Shown piece by piece: positions 1 to 7,733 of a DNA stretch of 9,658 bases. Position 1 is the first letter of the stretch. Each line of letters opens with the position of its first letter. The notes under the pieces are model-generated. The model did no database searches. It was given only the letters and a program-made list of their open reading frames with translations, and had not been told where the DNA came from. The stretch is from Gammaproteobacteria bacterium (lineage in GTDB: Bacteria > Pseudomonadota > Gammaproteobacteria > GCA-001735895). Both the position numbers and the translations under genes were made by a program. The stretch lies in assembly GCA_003645435.1 (NCBI GenBank), contig QNFD01000076.1:1-9658 (forward strand). Direction: 5' to 3'.

Positions 1-536
1 GGGTCACGTCCGCCATGACCCGCATCAATCGCAATGATGATTTCTTTCTTGCGCTTTTGTCTTTGCTGTTGACTGGTAACAATTGGTGTTGGATCCAGGT
101 TAGTAGCGTGTAAATCCACTACCAGTCGGTATCCCGAATTTCCATCGGGTTTTAATATGAAGCTACGCGGTCGCACATTGCTTTTCAGGTCCAGTACTAT
201 CCTCAATTCGCCTGACTTGCGCATTGCCGAGCGAATACCACTCAACAGGCTGGTATTATTTTTATTAACCGTCAGGGCATTGCTTTTACGGGTGTTTTTC
301 AGGTCGATAACAATGCGATTGGGTTTCGACAGGCTAAACAGCCGGTGTTCGATTCCGGATGAAAGATCAAAAACGATCCGGGTATGGTCGACTGAAGTTT
401 CGGCTACACGAACACCAACCAGGGCTGGCTTACTTTTGGCGAAGCTGATCCCAGAGCTTGCCAGCAACGTCAATGTCGCGCCATAACGGGCAAATCGTTT
501 GAGGAAAAATCGCCTGGTTGCCGAAAATCTATCCAT
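1..536 (-). CDS. amiB: N-acetylmuramoyl-L-alanine amidase (AMIN + amidase_3), 5' part, cut by window edge
   Basis: Periplasmic zinc amidase that cleaves the amide bond between N-acetylmuramic acid and the stem peptide, freeing daughter cells at division. Reading down from the ATG at 534-536 gives 178 codons plus two bases, open at the window start. Residues 7-13 (TRRFFLK) match the twin-arginine export consensus exactly. A hydrophobic stretch and a likely cleavage after SFA (about residue 33) follow. Residues about 40-142 look like an AMIN domain (alternating beta strands such as RIVFDL, RIVIDL, RIVLDL), which targets the septum. A Lys/Arg/Gln-rich linker (155-164) leads into the amidase_3 start IAIDAGHGGRD, where His174 is the first zinc ligand. 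The rest of the catalytic domain and any LysM domain lie outside. It follows tsaE by 118 bp and has its own promoter; GAAG lies 6 nt before the ATG. The symbol amiB rests on gene order; a Tat signal is better known from E. coli AmiA and AmiC. Confidence 0.93.
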   Translation of the reverse strand, partial: MDRFSATRRFFLKRFARYGATLTLLASSGISFAKSKPALVGVRVAETSVDHTRIVFDLSSGIEHRLFSLSKPNRIVIDLKNTRKSNALTVNKNNTSLLSGIRSAMRKSGELRIVLDLKSNVRPRSFILKPDGNSGYRLVVDLHATNLDPTPIVTSQQQRQKRKKEIIIAIDAGHGGRD

Positions 537-579
537 AATTCTTCAAGATGAACTGTTTTCGTGAGTGACTGGAACTATA

Positions 580-608
580 TTTATAGTAAATTATGGGAAA
601 AAAATCAA
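580..608 (-). promoter_or_regulatory. Predicted sigma70 promoter of the amidase gene
   Basis: On the minus strand, TTGATT (603-608) and TATAAA (580-585) are separated by exactly 17 bp. This predicts a transcript start near 573 and a leader of about 37 nt before the amidase ATG at 536. The amidase could thus be transcribed independently of nnr-tsaE. The -35 box lies in the loop and right arm of an A/T-rich inverted repeat (594-620). Confidence 0.5.
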
Positions 609-650
609 CCTTTTTTCCATATTTATTAGCTAGATAGTGAACTTATCTAG
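594..650. repeat. Two inverted repeats between tsaE and the amidase gene
   Basis: The first is CTAGATA (630-636) with TATCTAG (644-650), a 7-bp stem with a 7-nt loop just after the tsaE stop. The second is ATGGGAAAAAAA with TTTTTTCCAT (594-605 and 611-620), nearly perfect apart from extra bases on the left arm. Neither is a GC-rich stem followed by a U tract, so neither is a standard terminator. They may weaken read-through or serve as protein sites at the amidase promoter. Confidence 0.35.
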
Positions 651-654
651 AATA

Positions 655-1104
655 TCACTCAGGTTTTATAGAAGCCATAATTCTTTTACCCCAGTCATTG
701 TTCGCCAGCAACTTAACTCGTCGACCATCGATATCATAATCTATGCTCACCTCCAGCCCGACATTATCCAGGTAACCCGGGGCTCTATCAGGCCATTCAA
801 TCAGGCATATCGTGGACGAATTGAGGTAATCTCGATAACCCAGATATTCGAGTTCTTCACCATCGGCTAGCCGATACAAATCCAGATGCGCAACCGACAG
901 AGGTTGAAGTTCATAGTACTCAATGAGGGTGTAGGTCGGGCTTCTTACGCCACTGGTTACACCTAGCGATTCAAGCGCTCCCCTGACCAGCGTGGTTTTA
1001 CCGGCGCCAAGATTACCACTCAGTGTAATAACCCCTCCAGATCCACAGGCAGCTATCAGGCTTGCACCAAGCCAGCGCATTTGTCCTTCATCCCTGATTA
1101 ACAT
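655..1104 (-). CDS. tsaE: tRNA threonylcarbamoyladenosine biosynthesis ATPase TsaE
   Basis: Cytoplasmic P-loop ATPase (YjeE family) that works with TsaB and TsaD (after TsaC makes threonylcarbamoyl-AMP) to place t6A at position 37 of ANN-reading tRNAs. The protein is 149 aa, the usual family length. Walker A is GNLGAGKTT at residues 30-38. The family motifs SPTYTL (55-60), HLDLYRL (73-79) and LIEWPDR (101-107) are all in order, so the protein looks intact. It starts 10 bp after the nnr stop, with GAGGG from the end of nnr as a rather distant Shine-Dalgarno site, so translation is probably coupled. GGGAT and ATCCC in this spacer could form a short hairpin that brings the purine run nearer to the ATG. 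The amidase follows after 118 bp. Gene order matches the enterobacterial and pseudomonad cluster. Confidence 0.95.
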   Translation of the reverse strand: MLIRDEGQMRWLGASLIAACGSGGVITLSGNLGAGKTTLVRGALESLGVTSGVRSPTYTLIEYYELQPLSVAHLDLYRLADGEELEYLGYRDYLNSSTICLIEWPDRAPGYLDNVGLEVSIDYDIDGRRVKLLANNDWGKRIMASIKPE

Positions 1105-1114
1105 AAACGGGATT

Positions 1115-2590
1115 TCATCCCTCGCGCAATTGTTTTATAACTTGCGGTATGCGCTGCACGATGTCGCTGGCGATTAATCCGGTTTCATCATTGTCACCGG
1201 CATATTCTTCAGCGCCAAGCGCGTGGATCAATACCGCGGTTTTTGCCGCTTCAAACGGTGTCAGACTTTGTCCCATCAGAGCGGCAATCATACCCGCGAG
1301 GACGTCACCCATACCGGCTGATGCCATACCGGGATTTCCCGCTATATTAATAGCTGGAATAGATTCAGCTTGCTGAATAATACTGCCCGAGCCTTTTAAT
1401 ACACTCACGACGCTAAAGGCATCAACCAATTGCTGACTGGCCCGAAGCCGATCAGACTGAATTTCTGCCGAACTGGTGGACAGTAAACCGGCAGCTTCAC
1501 CGGGATGTGGTGTTATTACTACCTGGTCGGAGGCCAATGTACGAAGAAACCCGGCATCGAGGGCGCCGGCATCAACCACGATCGGTTTATTACAGCCCTG
1601 TATTTTTTTCAGGCAGTCCTTTGCAGCCTTACTCGCTCCGAGACCAGGACCAATCAGAATAACCGTCGCCTGTTCCAGTTTCTCGTCGATGCTATCCCAA
1701 CCTAACACCATTAATTCCGGTATCGCCGACAGGCTATGAGCACATTCCGGATGAACCAGCACGGTGACCAACCCTGCCCCGGTGCGTAACGCGGCCAGGG
1801 CCGCAAGCGATGCCGCACCTGCCATGCCATTGTCTCCGCCAACAATGAGCAAATGACCAAATTTATTCTTGTGAGAATTGCGTTTTCGTTTCTCTGGTAA
1901 TTTAATATTGTCTGGCTCGAGTACGACCAGTGTCGGGGTCAGATCCTCGCTAATACTGGAAGATACGCCAAGATCGTAAAAAACCAGTTCACCACAGTAA
2001 TCGGGTCCATCGGCCAGGTATTGACCTGCCTTGATACCGATAAAGGTTACGGTCAGATCGGCATTCACCGCACAGGGCTGCGCCATACCAGTATTGGCGT
2101 TCAGGCCTGACGGTATATCGATCGCAACCCTGGCAGCCGGGCTTTGATTGATCGCATGAATTAACGACTGCCAGTCTTTATCGAGTTCCCTGGCTAAGCC
2201 AATGCCCAACAATCCATCGACGATTACCTCTCCTTTTATTTCCTGCTGGTTCCATGGCAGAATCTCGGCTTCCGCCTGTAGCCAGAGTTCACGAAAATGT
2301 GCGGATGTATCCGACTGGCGCGCGAGATCTCCCTGACTTATGAATTGCACATCGACTCCCTGGGCTTTAGCCGCCAGGGCGACCACATAGGCGTCACCGC
2401 CATTGTTACCCGAGCCGGCAAAAATCGTGATGCAGGATACCTCTGGCCAACGATTACATATTTCTAACCAGACGCGCCGCCCTGCTCTGCGCATCAATTC
2501 GATTCCGGCCAGGCCATCGACTTTAATTGCGGCCCGGTCCATTTGATAAACCGTTTCTGTGTTGTATAAATACATAGGTATTTTATACAT
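1115..2590 (-). CDS. nnr: Bifunctional NAD(P)H-hydrate epimerase / ADP-dependent NAD(P)HX dehydratase
   Basis: Metabolite-repair enzyme: the N-terminal YjeF domain interconverts R- and S-NAD(P)HX, and the C-terminal ribokinase-like domain dehydrates S-NAD(P)HX back to NAD(P)H using ADP. In 491-aa numbering, the epimerase domain has GSGNNGGDAYVVA (60-72), DGLLGIGL (125-132) and IDIPSGLNANTG (157-168). The dehydratase domain has KNKFGHLLIVGG (241-252), ITPHPGEAA (359-367) and GMASAGMGDVLAG (421-433), with Asp429 as probable catalytic base. Length fits full-length E. coli Nnr. The start is uncertain. The frame stays open to a TTG at 2605 with no ribosome site. The ATG at 2590 fits the family N-terminus and a possible -10 box (TATATA, 2622-2627) that would place the transcript start close to that TTG. 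ATG 2575 is also possible. First gene of the nnr-tsaE unit, divergent from ppc. Confidence 0.93.
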   Translation of the reverse strand: MYKIPMYLYNTETVYQMDRAAIKVDGLAGIELMRRAGRRVWLEICNRWPEVSCITIFAGSGNNGGDAYVVALAAKAQGVDVQFISQGDLARQSDTSAHFRELWLQAEAEILPWNQQEIKGEVIVDGLLGIGLARELDKDWQSLIHAINQSPAARVAIDIPSGLNANTGMAQPCAVNADLTVTFIGIKAGQYLADGPDYCGELVFYDLGVSSSISEDLTPTLVVLEPDNIKLPEKRKRNSHKNKFGHLLIVGGDNGMAGAASLAALAALRTGAGLVTVLVHPECAHSLSAIPELMVLGWDSIDEKLEQATVILIGPGLGASKAAKDCLKKIQGCNKPIVVDAGALDAGFLRTLASDQVVITPHPGEAAGLLSTSSAEIQSDRLRASQQLVDAFSVVSVLKGSGSIIQQAESIPAINIAGNPGMASAGMGDVLAGMIAALMGQSLTPFEAAKTAVLIHALGAEEYAGDNDETGLIASDIVQRIPQVIKQLREG

Positions 2591-2632
2591 CAGCCACTGC
2601 CGCAAGGAAAGCGTTAGCCGCTATATAGGGTC

Positions 2633-2668
2633 TGATATACTCGAAAATATATTTTCGCGAGTATTCAC
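2633..2668 (+). promoter_or_regulatory. ppc promoter with overlapping 16-bp palindrome
   Basis: An extended -10 element TG-A-TATACT lies at 2633-2641, with only a weak -35 region upstream. The transcript start would fall near 2648, inside a perfect 16-bp palindrome CGAAAATATATTTTCG (2642-2657). Flanking ACTCG (2639-2643) and CGAGT (2658-2662) extend the symmetry with a 2-bp offset. The ppc Shine-Dalgarno is a weak GAG at 2659-2661, 7 nt before the ATG. The position suits a repressor operator, and the divergent nnr promoter would have its -35 region in the same palindrome. The regulator is not known. Confidence 0.4.
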
Positions 2669-5494
2669 ATGAGCAATCAATCGAGGGGCGCACAGGCGCG
2701 ATCGGACAAGGAACTGCGATCACGCGTCAAGTTGCTGGGTAAGCTAGTCGGCAATGTATTGCTCAAGCACGAAGACCCCGCAGTATTTCATGCAGTGGAA
2801 GCGTTACGAACCGGTTTCATACAGTTACGCAAACGTAATAGCGAACCAAAGCGTCAGGCGCTGATTAAATTGATCGAAGGTCTGCAACCAGCCATCATCA
2901 ACCAGGTGATTCGAGCCTTCACGATTTATTTTAATCTCGTCAATATCGCCGAAGAGGATTTCCTCCACCGCCAGCGCCGAAGTTCGGTGCAAAAGAATGG
3001 TCATGCGGGTTGGACTGGCTCGTTCCATCACACCATCCAGGGGTTTCAGCAAGCGGACATGAGTGTCGATGAACTACAGCAACTGCTCGATAGCCTGTCC
3101 TATACACCGGTGTTCACCGCGCATCCTACCGAATCGAAACGGCGCACCGTGATGCAGTTACAGCGTCATGTGTTCACCATTATCGACCAGTTAACCGATC
3201 CGCGCCTGGGGCAGTTCGAACGCGACGATCTGGTAGAAGCCCTGCAATCACAGATAGAAGTAATCTGGCTAACTAACGAAATTCGCAGCAGCAAACCCAG
3301 TGTCACCGACGAAATCAAACTGGGCCTGCACTATTTCCAGCGCAGCCTGTTCGAGGCGGTCAAGCGTGATTACCGCCACCTGGAAAAAGCAATTATGCAT
3401 ACCTATGGAGAAGATGACATTGGCAACCCTGTCGCCCGGGTACCCAGCTTTATTCATTTTGGTTCCTGGATTGGCGGCGATCGTGACGGTAACCCTTATG
3501 TCACGGCCGGGGTGACGCGCATGGCCTTACGCATGCATGCCGAAGAAATACTCACCGAACACCTGCGCCTGATTTACAAACTCACGCAGGTGCTGACGAT
3601 GTCGACTAAATGGTGTACACCAAGTGAAAGTTTCATGCAAAAGCTGCGTGAAGACGAGACCATGGGCTTAAAGGTCTTAGACGAGCGACGCGATCAGTTC
3701 GAAGACGAGGTCTACCGACGCAAGCTCTACCATATGCATTACCGGCTCAAAAAGAATCTCGCCATTATTCGAAACAACATGCATGGCATGGAGACACCGG
3801 ACCACGAGCAGGCTTATCGCGATGAGCAAGAATTTCTCGATGATCTTTACTCGATACGGGATTCACTCATCAGCCACGGTGAATTTTCTACCGCCAACGG
3901 TGACCTGAAAGATGTTATCCGCATCGCCGAGACATTTGGTTTCCATATGGTAGTACTCGATATCCGTCAGGAGTCTGGCCGCCATACACAGGCCGTCAGC
4001 GAAATCATTGCAACCAGCGGTTCGGGCGATTACATCGGCATGAATGACCAGCAACGCCTCGATTTTCTGGCCGGGTTAATCGATACAGACCAACGCCCGG
4101 ATTTTGACGCCACGCAACTAACCGACGACTGCCGCGAAACTCTGGAGGTATTTCAAACTATTTTTGCAATGCGTAAAGAAATTAGCGACCGCTGTATCGG
4201 CAGCTACGTGATTTCCATGACCCATACCGCAAGTCATATCATGGAAGTCATGTATCTGGGCTATCTGGCCGGTCTTGCCGGTAAAAACGCAGAAGGACTT
4301 TTCTGTGACCTTGAGGTCGCACCATTGTTTGAAACCATAGATGATCTCAATGCGATCGATATCGTGCTCGATACCCTGCTGCAGAATTCAGTCTACAGGC
4401 GTTTGCTGTCACTCAGCGGCGGTGTTCAGGAAGTAATGCTCGGTTACTCCGACTCATGTAAGGATGGCGGCATATTATCCGCGGCCTGGGGTCTCTACCA
4501 GGCACAACATAAGGTGATTAAAATTACCACAGGCCATCAGGTAAGCTGCCGAATGTTTCATGGACGCGGCGGCACTATCACCCGCGGCGGCGGACCCACG
4601 CACGATGCAATCATGTCACAACCACCACAAACTGTGCTTGGCCAGATCAAGTTTACCGAGCAGGGCGAGGTGTTATCACATAAATACGGAAACACCGAGA
4701 CCGCGCACTACGAACTGGCGATGGGCATTACCGGCCTGATGAAGGCCAGTGCCGGAATCGCCAATGATAACAGTGCCAACTACGACGCCTTTCATCCCGT
4801 CATGCAGAAACTTTCGGATCACTCCGAATACTATTACCGAGAGTTAACCGACCACACTAAAGGTTTTTTCGAATACTTTTACGAAGCGACACCGGTTAGC
4901 GAAATTGGCCTGATGAATATAGGTTCGAGGCCTTCACACCGCCGCAAGGGCGACATGTCGAAGTCATCGGTGCGCGCGATACCCTGGGTATTTGGTTGGG
5001 GCCAGTCACGACACATGATGCCGGCCTGGTATGGTGTTGGTTACGCGATCGAACAATGGTTGCTGGAAAATCCGCGATCGCTGAAACAGCTACGCGATAT
5101 GAATAAACAATGGCCTTTCTTTGCGGCAATGATTAGTAACATGCAAATGTCACTATTTAAGTCCGATATGCGTACCGCACTTGAATACAGCAAGCTTTGC
5201 CGGAACAAGGCCCTGGGTAAGTCCATATTCGGGAAGATTCAGAAAGAAAATAAGCGCACCATAGAACAGGTACTAAAAATCGCCAATATCAAAAAATTGC
5301 TTTCCAACGATCCGGTACTCACCCTGTCGCTGACACGACGTGACCCCTATCTCGACCCCCTGGGCTACCTGCAAATAACCCTGTTGAAAAAATATCGTGA
5401 CGAATCAGTGCCGGAAAAGAAAAGGCTGCAATGGCAAGCCGCCCTGCTGAGCTCGATCAATGCGATTGCCGCTGGCCTGCGGAATACAGGATAA
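2669..5494 (+). CDS. ppc: Phosphoenolpyruvate carboxylase
   Basis: Cytoplasmic enzyme that adds bicarbonate to PEP to form oxaloacetate, refilling the TCA cycle. The protein is 941 aa, about 58 longer than the E. coli enzyme. Key motifs are all present: catalytic His152 in FTAHPTESKRR; GSWIGGDRDGNP (265-276); LGYSDSCKDGG (591-601); the glycine loop HGRGGTITRGGGP (631-643) with Arg633 and Arg639; SRPSHRR (753-759); and the C-terminal RNTG. By alignment to E. coli numbering from memory, the aspartate-inhibition residues appear kept: Arg639 (587), Lys831 (773), Arg891 (832) and Asn939 (881). The enzyme is therefore probably inhibited by aspartate or malate. Thr638 replaces the usual glycine in the loop. 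It is a single-gene unit, divergent from nnr; no clear terminator follows. The frame is intact with no sign of frameshift. Confidence 0.98.
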   Translation: MSNQSRGAQARSDKELRSRVKLLGKLVGNVLLKHEDPAVFHAVEALRTGFIQLRKRNSEPKRQALIKLIEGLQPAIINQVIRAFTIYFNLVNIAEEDFLHRQRRSSVQKNGHAGWTGSFHHTIQGFQQADMSVDELQQLLDSLSYTPVFTAHPTESKRRTVMQLQRHVFTIIDQLTDPRLGQFERDDLVEALQSQIEVIWLTNEIRSSKPSVTDEIKLGLHYFQRSLFEAVKRDYRHLEKAIMHTYGEDDIGNPVARVPSFIHFGSWIGGDRDGNPYVTAGVTRMALRMHAEEILTEHLRLIYKLTQVLTMSTKWCTPSESFMQKLREDETMGLKVLDERRDQFEDEVYRRKLYHMHYRLKKNLAIIRNNMHGMETPDHEQAYRDEQEFLDDLYSIRDSLISHGEFSTANGDLKDVIRIAETFGFHMVVLDIRQESGRHTQAVSEIIATSGSGDYIGMNDQQRLDFLAGLIDTDQRPDFDATQLTDDCRETLEVFQTIFAMRKEISDRCIGSYVISMTHTASHIMEVMYLGYLAGLAGKNAEGLFCDLEVAPLFETIDDLNAIDIVLDTLLQNSVYRRLLSLSGGVQEVMLGYSDSCKDGGILSAAWGLYQAQHKVIKITTGHQVSCRMFHGRGGTITRGGGPTHDAIMSQPPQTVLGQIKFTEQGEVLSHKYGNTETAHYELAMGITGLMKASAGIANDNSANYDAFHPVMQKLSDHSEYYYRELTDHTKGFFEYFYEATPVSEIGLMNIGSRPSHRRKGDMSKSSVRAIPWVFGWGQSRHMMPAWYGVGYAIEQWLLENPRSLKQLRDMNKQWPFFAAMISNMQMSLFKSDMRTALEYSKLCRNKALGKSIFGKIQKENKRTIEQVLKIANIKKLLSNDPVLTLSLTRRDPYLDPLGYLQITLLKKYRDESVPEKKRLQWQAALLSSINAIAAGLRNTG

Positions 5495-5738
5495 TTTCAT
5501 TAACGAGAACCGGGCAAGCTATAAACCGACCTATCTTCTGGTGATATTCGGGACGATCACCGCATACGACATGCACAGACCTGCAACTCGGCGCGTTCAT
5601 AGTTAGTGGGAATCCACCTGCCACAATTCGATAAAGAAAAATCACAAATTAGAGCTATTATTACCTTTAAGTTTAGATCGCAAGTGTGCGTGCAGACGGT
5701 AGTTTCTAATTTTTCGATCAATGTGGGAATTTGCAGAT
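5495..5738. other. Intergenic region between ppc and the outer-membrane protein gene
   Basis: No gene seen; the ORFs here are short, without ribosome sites or family features. GGTGAT (5540-5545) and ATCACC (5556-5561) form a 6-bp stem with a 10-nt loop about 45 bp after the ppc stop. No U run follows, so it is a poor intrinsic terminator. The part after about 5625 is AT-rich and should hold the promoter of the next gene, but no convincing -35/-10 pair can be picked. Confidence 0.5.
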
Positions 5739-6275
5739 ATGAAAATCATGAGTAAATTATTAGCAGGCTTTCTGGCGTTATTTTTGTCTTTTAGCGCTAT
5801 GGCTGAGCGGCCTGCAGTCCGAGTTAGCAACAATAATACTTATCTCGCTTTGGGCGTATCGTCGATAAGGCTTAGCGAGGGTGCAGATAGCGTTTCTCCT
5901 TTCAATGTTTATGGTCGGCTTGGTTATAACTTTACTCGCTATATCGGCATAGGCCTTGAGGGTAGTTTTACGGTTTTGGAAGATGATTTTCAAAACGTCA
6001 ATTACGGCATAAATACGGTGTTCGGTTATCTTAAGGGCATTATTCCCCTGGGCGAAAAATCAAAAATTTACGCCGTGGTTGGTCCGGCAAATGTCAAAGT
6101 CAAGGCCTCTGATGGTAGCGGTTCTTATTCGGTGGATGATGACGATACCGCTTATGGTATAGGTTTCGAGAGAGAACTTGATGGTTATGGATTCACTATC
6201 GACTACATAAAATACTATGATAATCAGGGTATAGATGTAGAAGCACTTAATATTGGCCTGATAGGCTACTTTTAG
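5739..6275 (+). CDS. Small outer-membrane beta-barrel protein, exported
   Basis: Probable 8-strand beta-barrel of the OmpA-like/Opa-like 'outer membrane beta-barrel' type. From the chosen ATG the protein is 178 aa. A clear Sec signal peptide (Lys at 2 and 6, hydrophobic core LLAGFLALFLSFS) should be cut after AMA at residue 22. The mature part has alternating strands rich in Gly and aromatics (for example YGRLGYNF, IGIGLEGSF, YGIGFERE, NIGLIGYF). It ends in a C-terminal Phe, the usual signal for barrel assembly by the Bam machinery. An acidic run, VDDDD, sits in what should be a surface loop. An upstream in-frame ATG at 5721 would add six residues but has no ribosome site, whereas GGGA lies 10 nt before 5739. 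Codon use is more AT-rich than in ppc. Function (pore, adhesin or structural) cannot be told. It converges on the MFS gene. Confidence 0.8.
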   Translation: MKIMSKLLAGFLALFLSFSAMAERPAVRVSNNNTYLALGVSSIRLSEGADSVSPFNVYGRLGYNFTRYIGIGLEGSFTVLEDDFQNVNYGINTVFGYLKGIIPLGEKSKIYAVVGPANVKVKASDGSGSYSVDDDDTAYGIGFERELDGYGFTIDYIKYYDNQGIDVEALNIGLIGYF

Positions 6276-6281
6276 GTACGG

Positions 6282-6314
6282 TCAGGGAACTGGTAATCTA
6301 CATCAGTTACCTGA
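6282..6314. terminator. Hairpin between convergent genes, possible bidirectional terminator
   Basis: TCAGGGAACTG (6282-6292) pairs with CAGTTACCTGA (6304-6314) with one mismatch and an 11-nt loop. It overlaps the stop codon of the MFS gene (6303-6305) and lies 7 bp after the stop of the outer-membrane protein gene. Location between converging genes supports a transcript-end role, but neither strand has a clear U tract after the stem, so a Rho-dependent end or 3' protection is also possible. Confidence 0.4.
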
Positions 6315-7475
6315 ATAAATAGTTTCCATTCCCCGTTCCGGCGTACCGGGAATCATTTGAGACAATAACAAGGACATAAGCGCAATTGCGGTACCGGTTA
6401 AAAATACCGCCGATGGCGAAACAATCCATACGATACCCAGTACCGCGGGTAATATCACCGCCGCAATGTGATTAATCGAAAATGAAACTCCGGCAGTAGC
6501 CGCCATATCGGCTGGGTCGGCTATTTTTTTAAGATAGCTCTTAAGCGCAATCGCCATCGCAAAAAAGATATGATCGAATATATAAAGCAGGCAGGCAAAA
6601 ATAGCTGATTCGACGAAGGCATAACCGCTAAAAATAATCACCAGACCGATATACTCAAGCGTGAGTGTTCGTCTTTCACCCCAGTGGCTCACCAGCCGGC
6701 CGATGCGCGGCGCCAGGTAAATCGTCAATATGCCGTTGACCAAAAACAACATGGTCATTTCACCTACGTTGAAATGGAATTTCTCGACCATCAGGAAGCC
6801 CGCAAACACCACGAATATCTGGCGGCGTGCTCCTGACAAAAAGGTAAGCAGGTAGTAAAGCCAGTAGCGTTTTCGGATTATCATCTTCTTGTGCTGCTCG
6901 GCTTCGCCCTTGAAGTGGGGAAACTTGAGTATCATGAAAACAGCCATCATTACCGTCGCCCCGCCGCCGAGCAGATAAATCAGGCGATATCCCAGATCGA
7001 GCAAATCAACCAGCAAGTAAAGTACACCAAAAGCAAATAATCCAGTAAATGCACCAACAGCAATCTGTCGACCCATGACCACCGGCAATTGATATTTATC
7101 GATTAATTGCAGGGTTAAAGATTGTTGTATGGTCTCGGCATAGTGGTATCCCATCGACATCAACACCGTAGTGAAATAAAGGCCCATCACCGTGGGTAGA
7201 TAACCGGTTATCGCGGTGCCGATGCCAAGCGCTATCAGTGCCACGAAAGCGATGGTTTGCTCGCGCATTATTAGCAGCAGGAATATAACCCCAAAGGCAA
7301 TGAAACCGGGCACTTCTCGCAAACTTTGCAAGATTCCGATTTCGACACCGGTAAAGTTAACCTGCTCGATAGCGAAATTATTAATCAGCGCCTGCCAGGT
7401 TGCGAAAGATAGCGGTACGGCTGCCGAAAACAGGTAAAGAAATACTTCAGGGCGTTGAAAATAATGCTTAAACAT
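6303..7475 (-). CDS. Major facilitator superfamily transporter, substrate unknown
   Basis: Inner-membrane secondary transporter of 390 aa. About twelve hydrophobic helices can be placed at roughly 11-30, 51-69, 74-92, 95-113, 134-155, 161-184, 206-230, 240-256, 272-288, 290-310, 325-349 and 351-373. A charged central loop (185-205, Lys/His-rich) lies between helices 6 and 7, as in the 6+6 MFS fold. The sequence GRLVSHWGERR (259-269) resembles the MFS motif A of loop 8-9. The matching motif in the first half is not obvious, so substrate and even direction of transport are open. AGGA lies only 4 nt before the ATG, slightly close. Single gene, divergent from the SDR gene; a possible extended -10 (TG-T-GATAAT, minus strand around 7563-7571) would give an 80-90 nt leader. 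Frame intact. Confidence 0.87.
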   Translation of the reverse strand: MFKHYFQRPEVFLYLFSAAVPLSFATWQALINNFAIEQVNFTGVEIGILQSLREVPGFIAFGVIFLLLIMREQTIAFVALIALGIGTAITGYLPTVMGLYFTTVLMSMGYHYAETIQQSLTLQLIDKYQLPVVMGRQIAVGAFTGLFAFGVLYLLVDLLDLGYRLIYLLGGGATVMMAVFMILKFPHFKGEAEQHKKMIIRKRYWLYYLLTFLSGARRQIFVVFAGFLMVEKFHFNVGEMTMLFLVNGILTIYLAPRIGRLVSHWGERRTLTLEYIGLVIIFSGYAFVESAIFACLLYIFDHIFFAMAIALKSYLKKIADPADMAATAGVSFSINHIAAVILPAVLGIVWIVSPSAVFLTGTAIALMSLLLSQMIPGTPERGMETIYSGN

Positions 7476-7705
7476 GCAGTCCTGCTACGGGGTTTACTAC
7501 TTGAAAGTACCGCTATGAAAGGCGAAATTCCCAGGCGGCAAGTGTTTGTCGATAATGCGGGAGATTATCACAATTATTGTTTTGCTACTGCATCAGGATT
7601 GAGAGAATTACCACATAGATAAATTTTTCTTCGGGTGCTCACCTGGCTTTTCACTGATTCTGGCAAATTCTGATTGGCATCATAATGTGGGTGATTGCGG
7701 CAAAA

Positions 7706-7733
7706 CTTGTATTCATGCAATAGCCGATATACA
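7706..7733 (+). promoter_or_regulatory. Possible promoter of the SDR gene
   Basis: CTTGTA (7706-7711) and TATACA (7728-7733) are 16 bp apart and would start transcription near 7740, giving a leader of about 23 nt before the ATG at 7763. Both boxes are imperfect. No operator-like palindrome was seen beside it. Confidence 0.25.

Noticed and set aside
157..486. 109-codon plus-strand frame near the left edge
   Set aside because: It is the antisense shadow of the amidase gene, whose minus-strand frame shows a Tat signal, AMIN strands and the catalytic start.
5540..5561. GGTGAT/ATCACC stem as a ppc intrinsic terminator
   Set aside because: The stem is only 6 bp with a 10-nt loop, and no U run follows on the plus strand.
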